A stretch of DNA of 40,095 nucleotides from Corynebacterium mendelii (GTDB lineage Bacteria; Actinomycetota; Actinomycetes; Mycobacteriales; Mycobacteriaceae), in NCBI RefSeq assembly GCF_017307055.1, contig NZ_JAFLEQ010000015.1, positions 45,661-85,755 on the forward strand. Reading direction: 5' to 3'. Position 1 is the stretch's first letter. Each line of letters opens with the position of its first letter. The notes under the pieces are model-generated. The model was not told the DNA's origin and searched no databases. It was given only the letters and a program-made list of their open reading frames with translations. Below, in pieces: positions 1 to 7,337 of this stretch. A program made the position numbers and the translations under genes.

Positions 1-12
1 GGCGGTTTTTTT
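1..12. terminator. Possible half of a terminator at the window edge
   Basis: The window opens with GGCGG followed directly by seven T residues, which is the form of the right arm and U-tract of a rho-independent terminator. The left arm would lie outside the window. It is 22 nt past the thrC stop codon, so a bidirectional terminator serving thrC is plausible. Only half can be seen. Confidence 0.3.
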
Positions 13-34
13 CGTGCTTTTATAAACCAACTTG

Positions 35-1471
35 TCAGCTACGCAGAGCCGTCACACGCTCGACGATGAAGGATTTGACGGCTTCGGCGTCATTGGGCAT
101 GTCGGTCACCCTGCGCGGCTGGTCCATAGTGCCTTCGAAACGGCCGGTGATCTCCGGCGAGGTGCCGGTGGCTTCTTCGATTGTTTCGGCGAATTTGACC
201 GGCAGCGCGGTTTCCAGGCACACAATCGGCGACTCGGTGGTGTCCTTGAACTTCCGGGCCACGAACACACCGTCGGCGGTGTGCGGATCAATGAGGGTGT
301 TCAGGTCCGCGGCACACTGGCGGATGGTCTCCAGCCGGTTGGCGTGGGTGGATTGTCCGGCCACAAAGCCGAAGTCGGTTTCGATCCTGTCGAATGCTTC
401 CTCCCCTGCCAGGGAGAAACCACCCTGCTTGACCCTGGTGCCGAACAGCTCTTTGACGCGGGCGGCGTCACGGCCCAGCAGATCGAAGATGAAACGCTCG
501 AAATTCGAGGCCTTGGAGATGTCCATCGACGGCGAGGAGGTTTTCTCCGCGGTCCGGTCCACGTTGTAGCTGCCGGTGGCGAAAAACTCTTCCAGCACAT
601 TGTTTTCGTTGGTGGCGACAATCAGACGGTCGATGGGAAGGCCCATCTGGCGGGCCACGTGGCCGGCACAGATGTCACCGAAGTTGCCGGTCGGAACAGA
701 GAAGCTGACCTTCTGGTCGTTGGAGTCTGTCAGTTTGATCCAGCAGGAAATGTAGTAGACCACCTGGGCCAGAAGACGTGCCCAGTTAATCGAGTTGACC
801 GCGCCGATACGCCATTTCCGCTTGAATTCGGCATCCGCGGACACAGCCTTGACCACGTCCTGGCAGTCGTCGAAAACCCCGTCGAGGGCGATGTTGAAAA
901 TATTGTCGTCGGCCAGCCCGAACATCTGCGCCTGCTGGAAGGGGGTCATGCGGCCTTTCGGGGTGAGCATGAACACCGAAATGCCGTGACGCCCCCGCAT
1001 GGCGTATTCGGCCGCTGATCCGGTATCGCCCGAGGTGGCGCCCAAAATATTGAGGGTTTCTTTTCTCCGGTCGAGTTCGTATTCGAAGAACTCGCCCAAA
1101 AGCTGCATGGCCATGTCCTTAAAGGCGGCGGTCGGCCCCATCGACAACCGACCGATGAAAATGCCGTCTTCGAGTTGTGTGACCGGGACGATTTCTTCCT
1201 CGGAAAACACCGGCGTCCGGTAGGCGTTGCGGGCCAGCTCCATGAGTTTTACCGGCTCGATGTCGTCGATGAATTTGCAGATGATCTCACCGGCCAACGC
1301 GGCATAGCCGCCCTCGGCCAGCACCCCGCGCAGACGGGTCAGCTCGGCGTCGTCGAGGCTCGGGTAGTCGGCGGGCAGGTACAGGCCGCCGTCAGGTGCC
1401 AGTCCCCCCAACAAAATGTCGCAGAACTTGTACGGCTTGGCATCGGTGTCGCGCGTTGAGATGTAATCCAC
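35..1471 (-). CDS. thrC: Threonine synthase
   Basis: PLP-dependent enzyme that converts O-phosphohomoserine to threonine in the cytoplasm. From the chosen GTG (1471-1469) the protein is 478 aa and begins MDYISTRD, as corynebacterial ThrC does. The N-terminal domain LLGGLAPDGGLYLPA is typical of the long ThrC family. The PLP-binding lysine is K118 in PTAAFKDMAMQ, and a phosphate-binding SGDTGSA loop follows. The open frame runs upstream to 1570, but those 33 extra residues look non-homologous. A TAATGT hexamer (1484-1479) lies 7 nt upstream of the GTG, which fits a leaderless transcript. The gene diverges from the Nudix gene. It has no hom or thrB neighbour here, as in corynebacteria where thrC stands alone. 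Confidence 0.95.
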   Translation of the reverse strand: MDYISTRDTDAKPYKFCDILLGGLAPDGGLYLPADYPSLDDAELTRLRGVLAEGGYAALAGEIICKFIDDIEPVKLMELARNAYRTPVFSEEEIVPVTQLEDGIFIGRLSMGPTAAFKDMAMQLLGEFFEYELDRRKETLNILGATSGDTGSAAEYAMRGRHGISVFMLTPKGRMTPFQQAQMFGLADDNIFNIALDGVFDDCQDVVKAVSADAEFKRKWRIGAVNSINWARLLAQVVYYISCWIKLTDSNDQKVSFSVPTGNFGDICAGHVARQMGLPIDRLIVATNENNVLEEFFATGSYNVDRTAEKTSSPSMDISKASNFERFIFDLLGRDAARVKELFGTRVKQGGFSLAGEEAFDRIETDFGFVAGQSTHANRLETIRQCAADLNTLIDPHTADGVFVARKFKDTTESPIVCLETALPVKFAETIEEATGTSPEITGRFEGTMDQPRRVTDMPNDAEAVKSFIVERVTALRS

Positions 1472-1584
1472 CCCACGTACATTACAAAACACCGTCTGCC
1501 GGCACGTCGCCGCCGCCCCTGTTGCCCCCGTCGAGTCCACGGTGACCGGCTTGTCGACCATGCCGGACACGCCGGTTCAGGGCG

Positions 1585-1590
1585 TAGAAT
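1585..1590 (+). promoter_or_regulatory. -10 box of the Nudix gene (leaderless)
   Basis: TAGAAT fits the corynebacterial TAnAnT -10 consensus and ends 8 nt before the ATG at 1599. Transcription would start at or next to the start codon. This decides the start against upstream in-frame codons. Confidence 0.6.
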
Positions 1591-1598
1591 CAGCCGGT

Positions 1599-2093
1599 AT
1601 GGCAACTCCCCCTTTTATTGTTGACCTCCGCGCCAAGATCGGCCACGACCCGCTGTGGCTTCCCGGGGTGACCGGGATTGTTCTGCGGCCCGGAGCCGAC
1701 GGTCAAGCAGACGAGGTGCTGCTGGTGCAGCGGGTCGACAACGGCCAGTGGACACCGGTGACCGGTATCTGTGATCCCGGTGAGCAACCCGGAGACGCCA
1801 TTGTCCGGGAGATCAGGGAGGAAACCGGCATCACCGCCCGTATCCGCGGCCTGATCGGTGTGGAAGCGGTCGGCCCGGTCACCTACCCCAACGGGGATGT
1901 GTCCTCCTACATGGACACCTCTTTCAGCCTGGTTGCGGTCGACAGCTCAGCCGAACCGACTGTCGGCGATGACGAATCCACGGCCGTGCGCTGGTGCCCG
2001 GTCGATGAGCTGCCGCCGATGAAAGACCGGTTTGTCCGCACCATCGGCTGGGCGGTGGAAGGCTCCTCCGGGCACTACGGCGGCGGAAAATAG
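1599..2093 (+). CDS. Nudix hydrolase
   Basis: 164-aa protein with a complete Nudix box: G56-x5-E62-x7-R70-E71-I72-x-E74-E75-x-G77-I78 (text GICDPGEQ, then REIREETGI). These are the Mg2+-binding and catalytic residues that hydrolyse nucleoside diphosphates linked to another moiety. The substrate cannot be told from the box. The N-terminal segment MATPPFIVDLRAKIGHDPLW matches a common actinobacterial Nudix group. The start at 1599 is chosen because a TAGAAT -10 lies 8 nt upstream; the open frame to 1542 would overlap the thrC upstream region. It diverges from thrC across about 127 bp. Confidence 0.9.
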   Translation: MATPPFIVDLRAKIGHDPLWLPGVTGIVLRPGADGQADEVLLVQRVDNGQWTPVTGICDPGEQPGDAIVREIREETGITARIRGLIGVEAVGPVTYPNGDVSSYMDTSFSLVAVDSSAEPTVGDDESTAVRWCPVDELPPMKDRFVRTIGWAVEGSSGHYGGGK

Positions 2094-2469
2094 ACAACCG
2101 CACGGGCGCACACCCCACACGCCCGTTCCCACCGTGATCGCGGCGGGTGGGCCACACAGCGGGTGGTCACCGCCGATGCGCCGTTGCCGCGGCAATGCGG
2201 GACACAGGCATGTGCCGGGAACAATACACCTGCCCCGGGGTTCAGGCTCCTGGGTGGCGGAGATTGTGGGCCGCCATGTTCGCCCCGGCGGCGGATTTAG
2301 CCACCCGGTGCCGCCTTGTCGCCCGCGCGGGCACAGGACAAACAGCCCGGCAACGACAATCGGCCCGCAAGAACGCCAACCGGACAAATCGTCTCCGGCG
2401 GCGTGATCTTCGGGCCGATACACATCCAACCGCCCCGCACCGGCGATGGTGCGGGGCGTCAATGAAGGA
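2094..2469. other. Intergenic region, no gene seen
   Basis: This 376-bp GC-rich stretch lies between the convergent Nudix and usp genes. Short open frames on both strands are Arg/Pro/Gly-rich, have no ribosome-binding site and resemble nothing I know. The only structure I see is the hairpin at 2431-2458. Confidence 0.6.
2431..2458 (-). terminator. Hairpin after usp
   Basis: Perfect 11-bp stem CGCCCCGCACC / GGTGCGGGGCG with a 6-nt loop, 11 nt past the usp stop. There is no clear U-tract, so it is a GC-only hairpin of the kind often seen at actinobacterial gene ends. Confidence 0.5.
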
Positions 2470-2910
2470 TTACTTGACGGTGTGAACGATCATGACGTCA
2501 CACTGCGACTGGCGGGCAACATCAGCCGGGACAGAACCCAGCAGGCGGCCGGTCAGGGAGTTGATGCCACGGTTACCGACAACCAGCAGGTCGGCGTGGA
2601 ACTCGTTGACGATCGCCATCAGGGCTTCCACCGGGGTGCCGGGTTTTTGGGAGGTCTTGATCTCGGTGGCGCCGACCTCGCGGGCTGCTTTGGTGGCTTT
2701 CTGCAGGTTTTCGGCGGCCGGATCGTCGCCCAGCACGGTCACGGAGTCCTGGCGCAGGGTCTTCGACGCCGCTTCCTTGGACTCGTAGAAAGCGCAACCG
2801 ATCACCAGCGTCGCATCGAAAGCGGCGGCAATAGCGGCCGCCCGCTGAACGGCGAGCATCGAGGACTTCGAACCGTCGGTGCCGACAACAATGGTGGAGT
2901 ACTGACTCAT
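2470..2910 (-). CDS. Universal stress protein (UspA family)
   Basis: 146-aa single-domain Usp. It starts MSQYSTIVVGTDGS, the typical beta-1 and aspartate start. The ATP-binding motif G-2x-G-9x-G(S/T) is intact near the C-terminus as GNRGINSLTGRLLGS, so this is a nucleotide-binding Usp. Such proteins respond to starvation, oxidative or energy stress; the target is unknown. Start at 2910: GGAAGG lies about 7 nt upstream of this ATG, and the open frame further upstream (to 2967) is not family-like. It lies downstream of uvrB on the same strand, separated by about 210 bp, and probably has its own promoter. Confidence 0.92.
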   Translation of the reverse strand: MSQYSTIVVGTDGSKSSMLAVQRAAAIAAAFDATLVIGCAFYESKEAASKTLRQDSVTVLGDDPAAENLQKATKAAREVGATEIKTSQKPGTPVEALMAIVNEFHADLLVVGNRGINSLTGRLLGSVPADVARQSQCDVMIVHTVK

Positions 2911-2936
2911 GGAGAACCTTCCGTGGTGGTGATCAG

Positions 2937-2942
2937 AATGTA
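2937..2942 (-). promoter_or_regulatory. Possible -10 box of usp
   Basis: On the minus strand TACATT fits TAnAnT and lies 26 nt before the usp ATG, giving a leader of about 20 nt that contains the GGAAGG ribosome-binding site. No good -35 is visible. Confidence 0.4.
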
Positions 2943-3119
2943 TGAAACGTATTCCGGGCCGGTCCACTGCACCATCGATGATGCAGGTGGAGAGGGTATG
3001 ACGCGTTTACCCGTCCATTGTAGGCACTTTTTGACCCGCCCGTGCCGTGATGTGCCAGTCTCACGTTCCCCTGACCGCTGGGATACCGGTCACAGTGGGC
3101 GGTTGTGCTGCTGCCCCGC

Positions 3120-5231
3120 CTAGAGTCCCGCTTCCTTCATGCCGCGGAGTTCCTTTTTCAAATCCTGGATTTCGTCGCGCAGCCGCCCGGCCAGTTCGAA
3201 TTTCAGCTCGGCGGCAGCCTCCATCATCTGTGTGGTCAGATCGTCGATGAGCAGCTGCAGTTTCTCCGCCGGCATGTCAGTGGTGTCGGGGCGGTTGACC
3301 AATGCGGCATCCCCTGCTGAACCGTTGTCGGCGGCACGTTCGCTCCCGTCGTCGGCACTGTCGTAGACCTGGTCCAAAATGTCGGCGATCTTTTTGCGCA
3401 GCGGCTGCGGATCGACCCCGTGCTCGGTGTTCCAGGCGATCTGCTTTTCGCGGCGGCGTTCGGTTTCCTCGATGGCGTTTTTCATCGACTCGGTGATGGT
3501 GTCGGCGTACATGTGCACCTCGCCGGAAACGTTGCGGGCCGCCCGGCCGATGGTCTGGATCAGTGAGGTGGTCGAACGCAGGAAACCTTCCTTGTCGGCA
3601 TCCAGGATCGCCACCAGGGATACCTCCGGAAGATCGAGGCCCTCCCGCAGCAGGTTGATGCCGACCAGCACGTCGTACTCGCCGAGCCTGAGCTGCCGCA
3701 GCAACTCCACCCGCTGCAGGGTGTCGATATCGGAGTGCAGGTAGCGCACCCGGATCCCGTTCTGCAGGAGATAGTCGGTGAGATCCTCGGCCATTTTCTT
3801 CGTCAGGGTGGTCACCAGCACACGTTCGTGTTTGTCCTCCCGGACCCGGATTTCCTCGATCAGATCATCAATCTGCCCCTTGGTGGGTTTGACCACCACC
3901 TTCGGATCCACCAGGCCGGTGGGGCGGATAACCTGTTCAACGAACTCACCGCCGCTGGCCGCCAGCTCGTAGGCCCCCGGGGTGGCCGACATGTAGACGC
4001 ACTGGCCTTTCCTGTCGTCGAACTCCTGCCAGGTCAACGGGCGGTTGTCCAGGGCGCTGGGAAGACGGAAACCGAAATCGACGAGGTTGCGTTTGCGGGA
4101 GGCATCCCCTTCGTACATGCCGCCGATCTGGGGAACGGTGACATGGGACTCGTCGATGATGGTGACGAAATCCTCCGGGAAGTAGTCGATCAAGGTGGCC
4201 GGTGCGGTGCCCGGGCCACGGCCGTCGATGTGGCGGGAATAGTTTTCGATGCCGGAGCAAAAACCCACCTGCTGGATCATTTCCAGATCGTATTCGGTGC
4301 GCATCCGCAGCCGTTGCGCTTCCAGCAGCTTGCCCCGGTTTTCCAGGTCAGCCAGGCGGTCTTGCAGTTCCTGCTTGATCGCCTCGACGGCTTTTTCCAT
4401 TCTTTCCGGACCCGCCACATAGTGGGTGGCCGGAAAGATGCGGATTTCGTCGACCTGGCTGATGGTATTTCCGGTCAGGGGGTGAATGTAGTAGAGCGCA
4501 TCGACCTCGTCGCCGAAAAATTCGACGCGGACGGCTTTTTCCTCGTAGGCCGGGATAATGTCGACGGTATCGCCTTTGACCCGGAAGGTGCCGCGGGTAA
4601 AGGCCACATCATTGCGGCCGTACTGGATATCGACCAGCAGCCGCAGAAACCGGTCGCGTTCGACTTCGTCGCCGACTTCCAGCACCACCGACCGGTCGAG
4701 GTAGGACTGGGGGGTGCCCAGACCGTAGATGCAGGAGACCGAGGAAACCACCACCACATCCCTTCTGGACAGCAGCGCGCTGGTGGCCGAATGCCGCAGC
4801 CGTTCAACGTCCTCGTTGATCGAGGAGTCCTTTTCGATGTAGGTGTCGGTCTGGGCGATATACGCCTCGGGTTGGTAGTAGTCGTAGTAGGAGACGAAGT
4901 ATTCCACCGCATTATGCGGCAGCAGGCTGCGCAGCTCGTTGGCCAGCTGCGCGGCCAGTGTTTTGTTCGGCGCCATCACCAGGGTGGGCCGCTGCAACTG
5001 TTCGATCAGCCAGGCGGCGGTGGCTGATTTACCGGTACCGGTCGCCCCCATGAGCACCACGTCGCGTTCCCCGCGGTTGATGCGTTCGGTCAGCTCCCTG
5101 ATCGCTTTCGGCTGATCGCCGGCCGGCTGGAAATCGGATTCGACCCGGAACCTGCCGTCGGAACGTTCAACCTCCCCCACCGGCCGGTGCTCGGAATGGG
5201 ACAACACGGGATGTTCAGCTGCAAAGGCCAT
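3120..5231 (-). CDS. uvrB: Excinuclease ABC subunit B
   Basis: 703-aa DNA-damage recognition helicase of nucleotide excision repair; it takes DNA from UvrA and recruits UvrC. Visible features: Walker A GATGTGKS at residues 62-69, the Tyr-rich beta-hairpin region [14 protein letters not shown] used for strand separation, helicase motifs including DESH (IIDESHVT), a QTIGRAARN motif VI, and a C-terminal UVR motif ([20 protein letters not shown]) that binds UvrC. The start [19 protein letters not shown] matches corynebacterial UvrB. A TAGAGT -10 box 7 nt upstream of this ATG indicates a leaderless mRNA, so the 25 codons further upstream (to 5306) are rejected. Confidence 0.97.
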   Translation of the reverse strand: MAFAAEHPVLSHSEHRPVGEVERSDGRFRVESDFQPAGDQPKAIRELTERINRGERDVVLMGATGTGKSATAAWLIEQLQRPTLVMAPNKTLAAQLANELRSLLPHNAVEYFVSYYDYYQPEAYIAQTDTYIEKDSSINEDVERLRHSATSALLSRRDVVVVSSVSCIYGLGTPQSYLDRSVVLEVGDEVERDRFLRLLVDIQYGRNDVAFTRGTFRVKGDTVDIIPAYEEKAVRVEFFGDEVDALYYIHPLTGNTISQVDEIRIFPATHYVAGPERMEKAVEAIKQELQDRLADLENRGKLLEAQRLRMRTEYDLEMIQQVGFCSGIENYSRHIDGRGPGTAPATLIDYFPEDFVTIIDESHVTVPQIGGMYEGDASRKRNLVDFGFRLPSALDNRPLTWQEFDDRKGQCVYMSATPGAYELAASGGEFVEQVIRPTGLVDPKVVVKPTKGQIDDLIEEIRVREDKHERVLVTTLTKKMAEDLTDYLLQNGIRVRYLHSDIDTLQRVELLRQLRLGEYDVLVGINLLREGLDLPEVSLVAILDADKEGFLRSTTSLIQTIGRAARNVSGEVHMYADTITESMKNAIEETERRREKQIAWNTEHGVDPQPLRKKIADILDQVYDSADDGSERAADNGSAGDAALVNRPDTTDMPAEKLQLLIDDLTTQMMEAAAELKFELAGRLRDEIQDLKKELRGMKEAGL

Positions 5232-5238
5232 GGGGCCA

Positions 5239-5244
5239 ACTCTA
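5239..5244 (-). promoter_or_regulatory. -10 box of uvrB (leaderless)
   Basis: On the minus strand TAGAGT (TAnAnT) is followed by 7 nt and then the uvrB ATG. This supports the ATG at 5231. I see no SOS (LexA) box of the GAAC-N4-GTTC type nearby. Confidence 0.55.
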
Positions 5245-5353
5245 CAAGCCGCAGCCGGGCCTGCCCGGGACCACCACGACAGGTGACAGGTGACACGACG
5301 GCGCACGGTGTGTGTTGCCGAAAGTTAACGCGGCGGGCGCCCTGCGGTGACTG

Positions 5354-5947
5354 CTAGACCAGCGGCAGCACGGTGTCCTCGACCTGCCGGCGCAGATGGT
5401 CCAGATCGCCGGAATTGTCGATGATGACGGTGGCGATCGCCCGGCGCTCCCGGTCGCTGGCCTGGCTGTCAATGCGGCGGCGGGCCTGCTGTGCGGTGAA
5501 ACCGCGGTTGGTGACAAGCCGGTCGATGCGGATACCGGCCGGTGCTTCCACCACAATCACTTCGTCGAACTGGTCGGCCCCGCCGGTTTCGGTGACCAGC
5601 GGCACGTCATAGACCACCGCCCGCACACCGGGGGTGTGTTTCGCCTTCTCGATACGCCGCCGGGCTTCCGCCGCAATCAGAGGATGGGTGATCGAATTGA
5701 TCATCTCGGTGGACTGCTGCGAGGCGAAGGCCCGTTCCGCGAGCAGCTTCCGTTTGAGGCTGCCGTCGCCATCGATGATGTCGTCTCCGAAAGCCTGCGC
5801 CAGCTGCTGCAGGGCGGGCTGGCCCGGCTGCACAATATCGCGGGCGATCCGGTCGGCATCCACGATGGCCAGCCCGTTTTCGGCCAATATCTTCGCCACC
5901 GTTGATTTGCCGCTGCCGATACCGCCTGTCAGTGCCATGGTTTTCAC
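5354..5947 (-). CDS. coaE: Dephospho-CoA kinase
   Basis: 197-aa P-loop kinase for the last step of coenzyme A synthesis (dephospho-CoA + ATP). It begins MKTMALTGGIGSGKST; the P-loop GGIGSGKS is at residues 8-15, followed by IVDADRIARDIV, a CoaE signature. The lid region EVIVVEAPAGIRIDRL and the RRRIDSQ segment are also family-typical. GTG at 5947 is chosen because it places the P-loop as in homologues; a TATCCT hexamer (5959-5954) lies about 6 nt upstream. The ATG at 5938 would be only 3 codons shorter. The gene is 122 bp upstream of uvrB on the same strand, and diverges from the ROK gene. With coaD at 34.7 kb, two CoA-pathway genes are in the window. Confidence 0.94.
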   Translation of the reverse strand: MKTMALTGGIGSGKSTVAKILAENGLAIVDADRIARDIVQPGQPALQQLAQAFGDDIIDGDGSLKRKLLAERAFASQQSTEMINSITHPLIAAEARRRIEKAKHTPGVRAVVYDVPLVTETGGADQFDEVIVVEAPAGIRIDRLVTNRGFTAQQARRRIDSQASDRERRAIATVIIDNSGDLDHLRRQVEDTVLPLV

Positions 5948-6014
5948 ACCCCTAGGATAGGTGCCGACGGGTTTTTGGCACCCGCCGATTGCCTGCTTTT
6001 CACCTTTGGGCAGG

Positions 6015-6020
6015 TAGGGT
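6015..6020 (+). promoter_or_regulatory. Possible -10 of the ROK gene
   Basis: TAGGGT ends 8 nt before the ATG at 6029, the same spacing as the other leaderless starts here, though it matches only TAnnnT. The 81-bp coaE-ROK spacer must hold both promoters. Confidence 0.35.
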
Positions 6021-6028
6021 GTTTCTTT

Positions 6029-7273
6029 ATGCTTCACCGTCCCCGTTCCACCGGACCTGCCGGTGTGGCCACTGTGCGCTCCATGAACTTAACCAGTGTG
6101 CTCACCGAACTGATCAGGGCCGAAGGCCAGATCAGCCGTGCGGAGCTTGCCACCGCCACCGGGTTGACCCGGATGACGATCTCCCGGTTCATGGATGAGT
6201 TGACCGAGGCGGGCATGGTGACCGAAACCGTCAAACCCGTCCGCCCCGGTGCCCGCGGCCGCCCGGCCAGCTGCGCGACGGTCACCCCCGGCAGACGTTT
6301 CGCCCTGGGCGTTGAGGTCAACGCAAATTCCTTGACCATTCTGGCGGTTGATATCACCGGGTCGATTATCGCCCGACGGGTGTTTGTGCAGGGTTTCGCC
6401 GGTGAAGCAGCCCGCAGAGCCGTCTCCTGGGCACTGGAACAGGCAGAACATGTGCTGGCGGAGGTGGCGGCCCGTCACCCCGACAGCCGGTTGATCGGTA
6501 TCGGTATGGCGCTGCCGGGAATTCTGGGCCTGGACGGCGCCCCGGAGATCATCAACGCCCCGAATCTGGACTGGCGGCGGGAACATTTGACCACTGTTGC
6601 GGCGTTTGCCGCCGACCACGGGGTGGAGTTGACCATCCACAATGAGGCGACCGTGGCCAGCCGCGGGGCCACCATGCCCACCCCGGTGTCGATTCCGCAG
6701 CCGGCCAGTTTCATCTATCTGTCCGGTGAGGTCGGTTTGGGCGGGGCGATCATGGTCAACGGGGAAAACTACACCGGGGTCAACGGCCGGGCGGGTGAGA
6801 TCGGGCATGTGTGCGTCAACCCCGACGGTCCGCTGTGCGCCTGCGGGGCCACCGGTTGCCTGGAGGTTTATCTCGGGCCCAAAGGCCTGCGGCAGCGGGC
6901 CGGGCTGGGCCCCACCGCCTCCGCCGACGAACTGATCACCGCCTGGACAAACGGGGACCCGGCGGCCCGGGCCGCGGTGGACACCGCCGGGCGAGCACTC
7001 GGGCTGGTGCTGGCGGCAACGATCAATCTGGTTGACGTTCCCGCGGTGGTGGTCGGCGGGTGGCTGTCACCGCTGACCCAGATTCTGCGCATCCATGTCC
7101 ACCGGGAACTGGTCACCCGCCTGGTGGCTTTCGATCCGGCCGACATCGATTTTCTTGCCGCCGGTGATGGCATGCTGGCCGCGGCACGCGGCGCCGCCCT
7201 GGCGGTGATCGCCGATCACATCACCCGCCCGGAAGACCTGATCGGCACCACTGCCCCGCCGGCCGGAGTGTGA
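6029..7273 (+). CDS. ROK-family transcriptional repressor
   Basis: 414-aa protein in two parts. Residues about 20-65 form a winged helix-turn-helix (SRAELATATGLTRMTISRFM). The rest is a ROK sugar-kinase-like fold with the family zinc signature G-H-x6-G-x2-C-x-C-G-x2-G-C-x-E (GHVCVNPDGPLCACGATG, then CLE). The combination of HTH and ROK marks an NagC/Mlc/XylR-type regulator that responds to a sugar or sugar phosphate, not a plain kinase. No catabolic operon is beside it. The nearest sugar gene is ptsG, 11.7 kb away beyond the Hsp90 block, so a link to glucose uptake is only a guess. A shorter start at ATG 6083 is possible but has no ribosome-binding site. Confidence 0.88.
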   Translation: MLHRPRSTGPAGVATVRSMNLTSVLTELIRAEGQISRAELATATGLTRMTISRFMDELTEAGMVTETVKPVRPGARGRPASCATVTPGRRFALGVEVNANSLTILAVDITGSIIARRVFVQGFAGEAARRAVSWALEQAEHVLAEVAARHPDSRLIGIGMALPGILGLDGAPEIINAPNLDWRREHLTTVAAFAADHGVELTIHNEATVASRGATMPTPVSIPQPASFIYLSGEVGLGGAIMVNGENYTGVNGRAGEIGHVCVNPDGPLCACGATGCLEVYLGPKGLRQRAGLGPTASADELITAWTNGDPAARAAVDTAGRALGLVLAATINLVDVPAVVVGGWLSPLTQILRIHVHRELVTRLVAFDPADIDFLAAGDGMLAAARGAALAVIADHITRPEDLIGTTAPPAGV

Positions 7274-7302
7274 GCACAAACCACACCCGACCACCCGGCC
7301 CG

Positions 7303-7329
7303 CCGGCTCCGCAGAAAAAGCGGGGCCGG
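7303..7329. terminator. Hairpin between ROK gene and TPR gene A
   Basis: CCGGCTCCGC / GCGGGGCCGG form a 10-bp stem (one T-G pair) with loop AGAAAAA. It sits between the two convergent stop codons (7273 and 7338) and probably ends both transcripts. There is no U-tract on either strand. Confidence 0.5.
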
Positions 7330-7337
7330 ACCAGCGG

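Noticed and set aside
1472..1570. Upstream extension of ThrC by 33 residues
   Set aside because: The residues do not resemble ThrC, and the GTG at 1471 gives the family N-terminus with a plausible leaderless -10.
3735..5027. 430-aa plus-strand open frame
   Set aside because: It is antisense to uvrB, without a ribosome-binding site or any recognisable motif.
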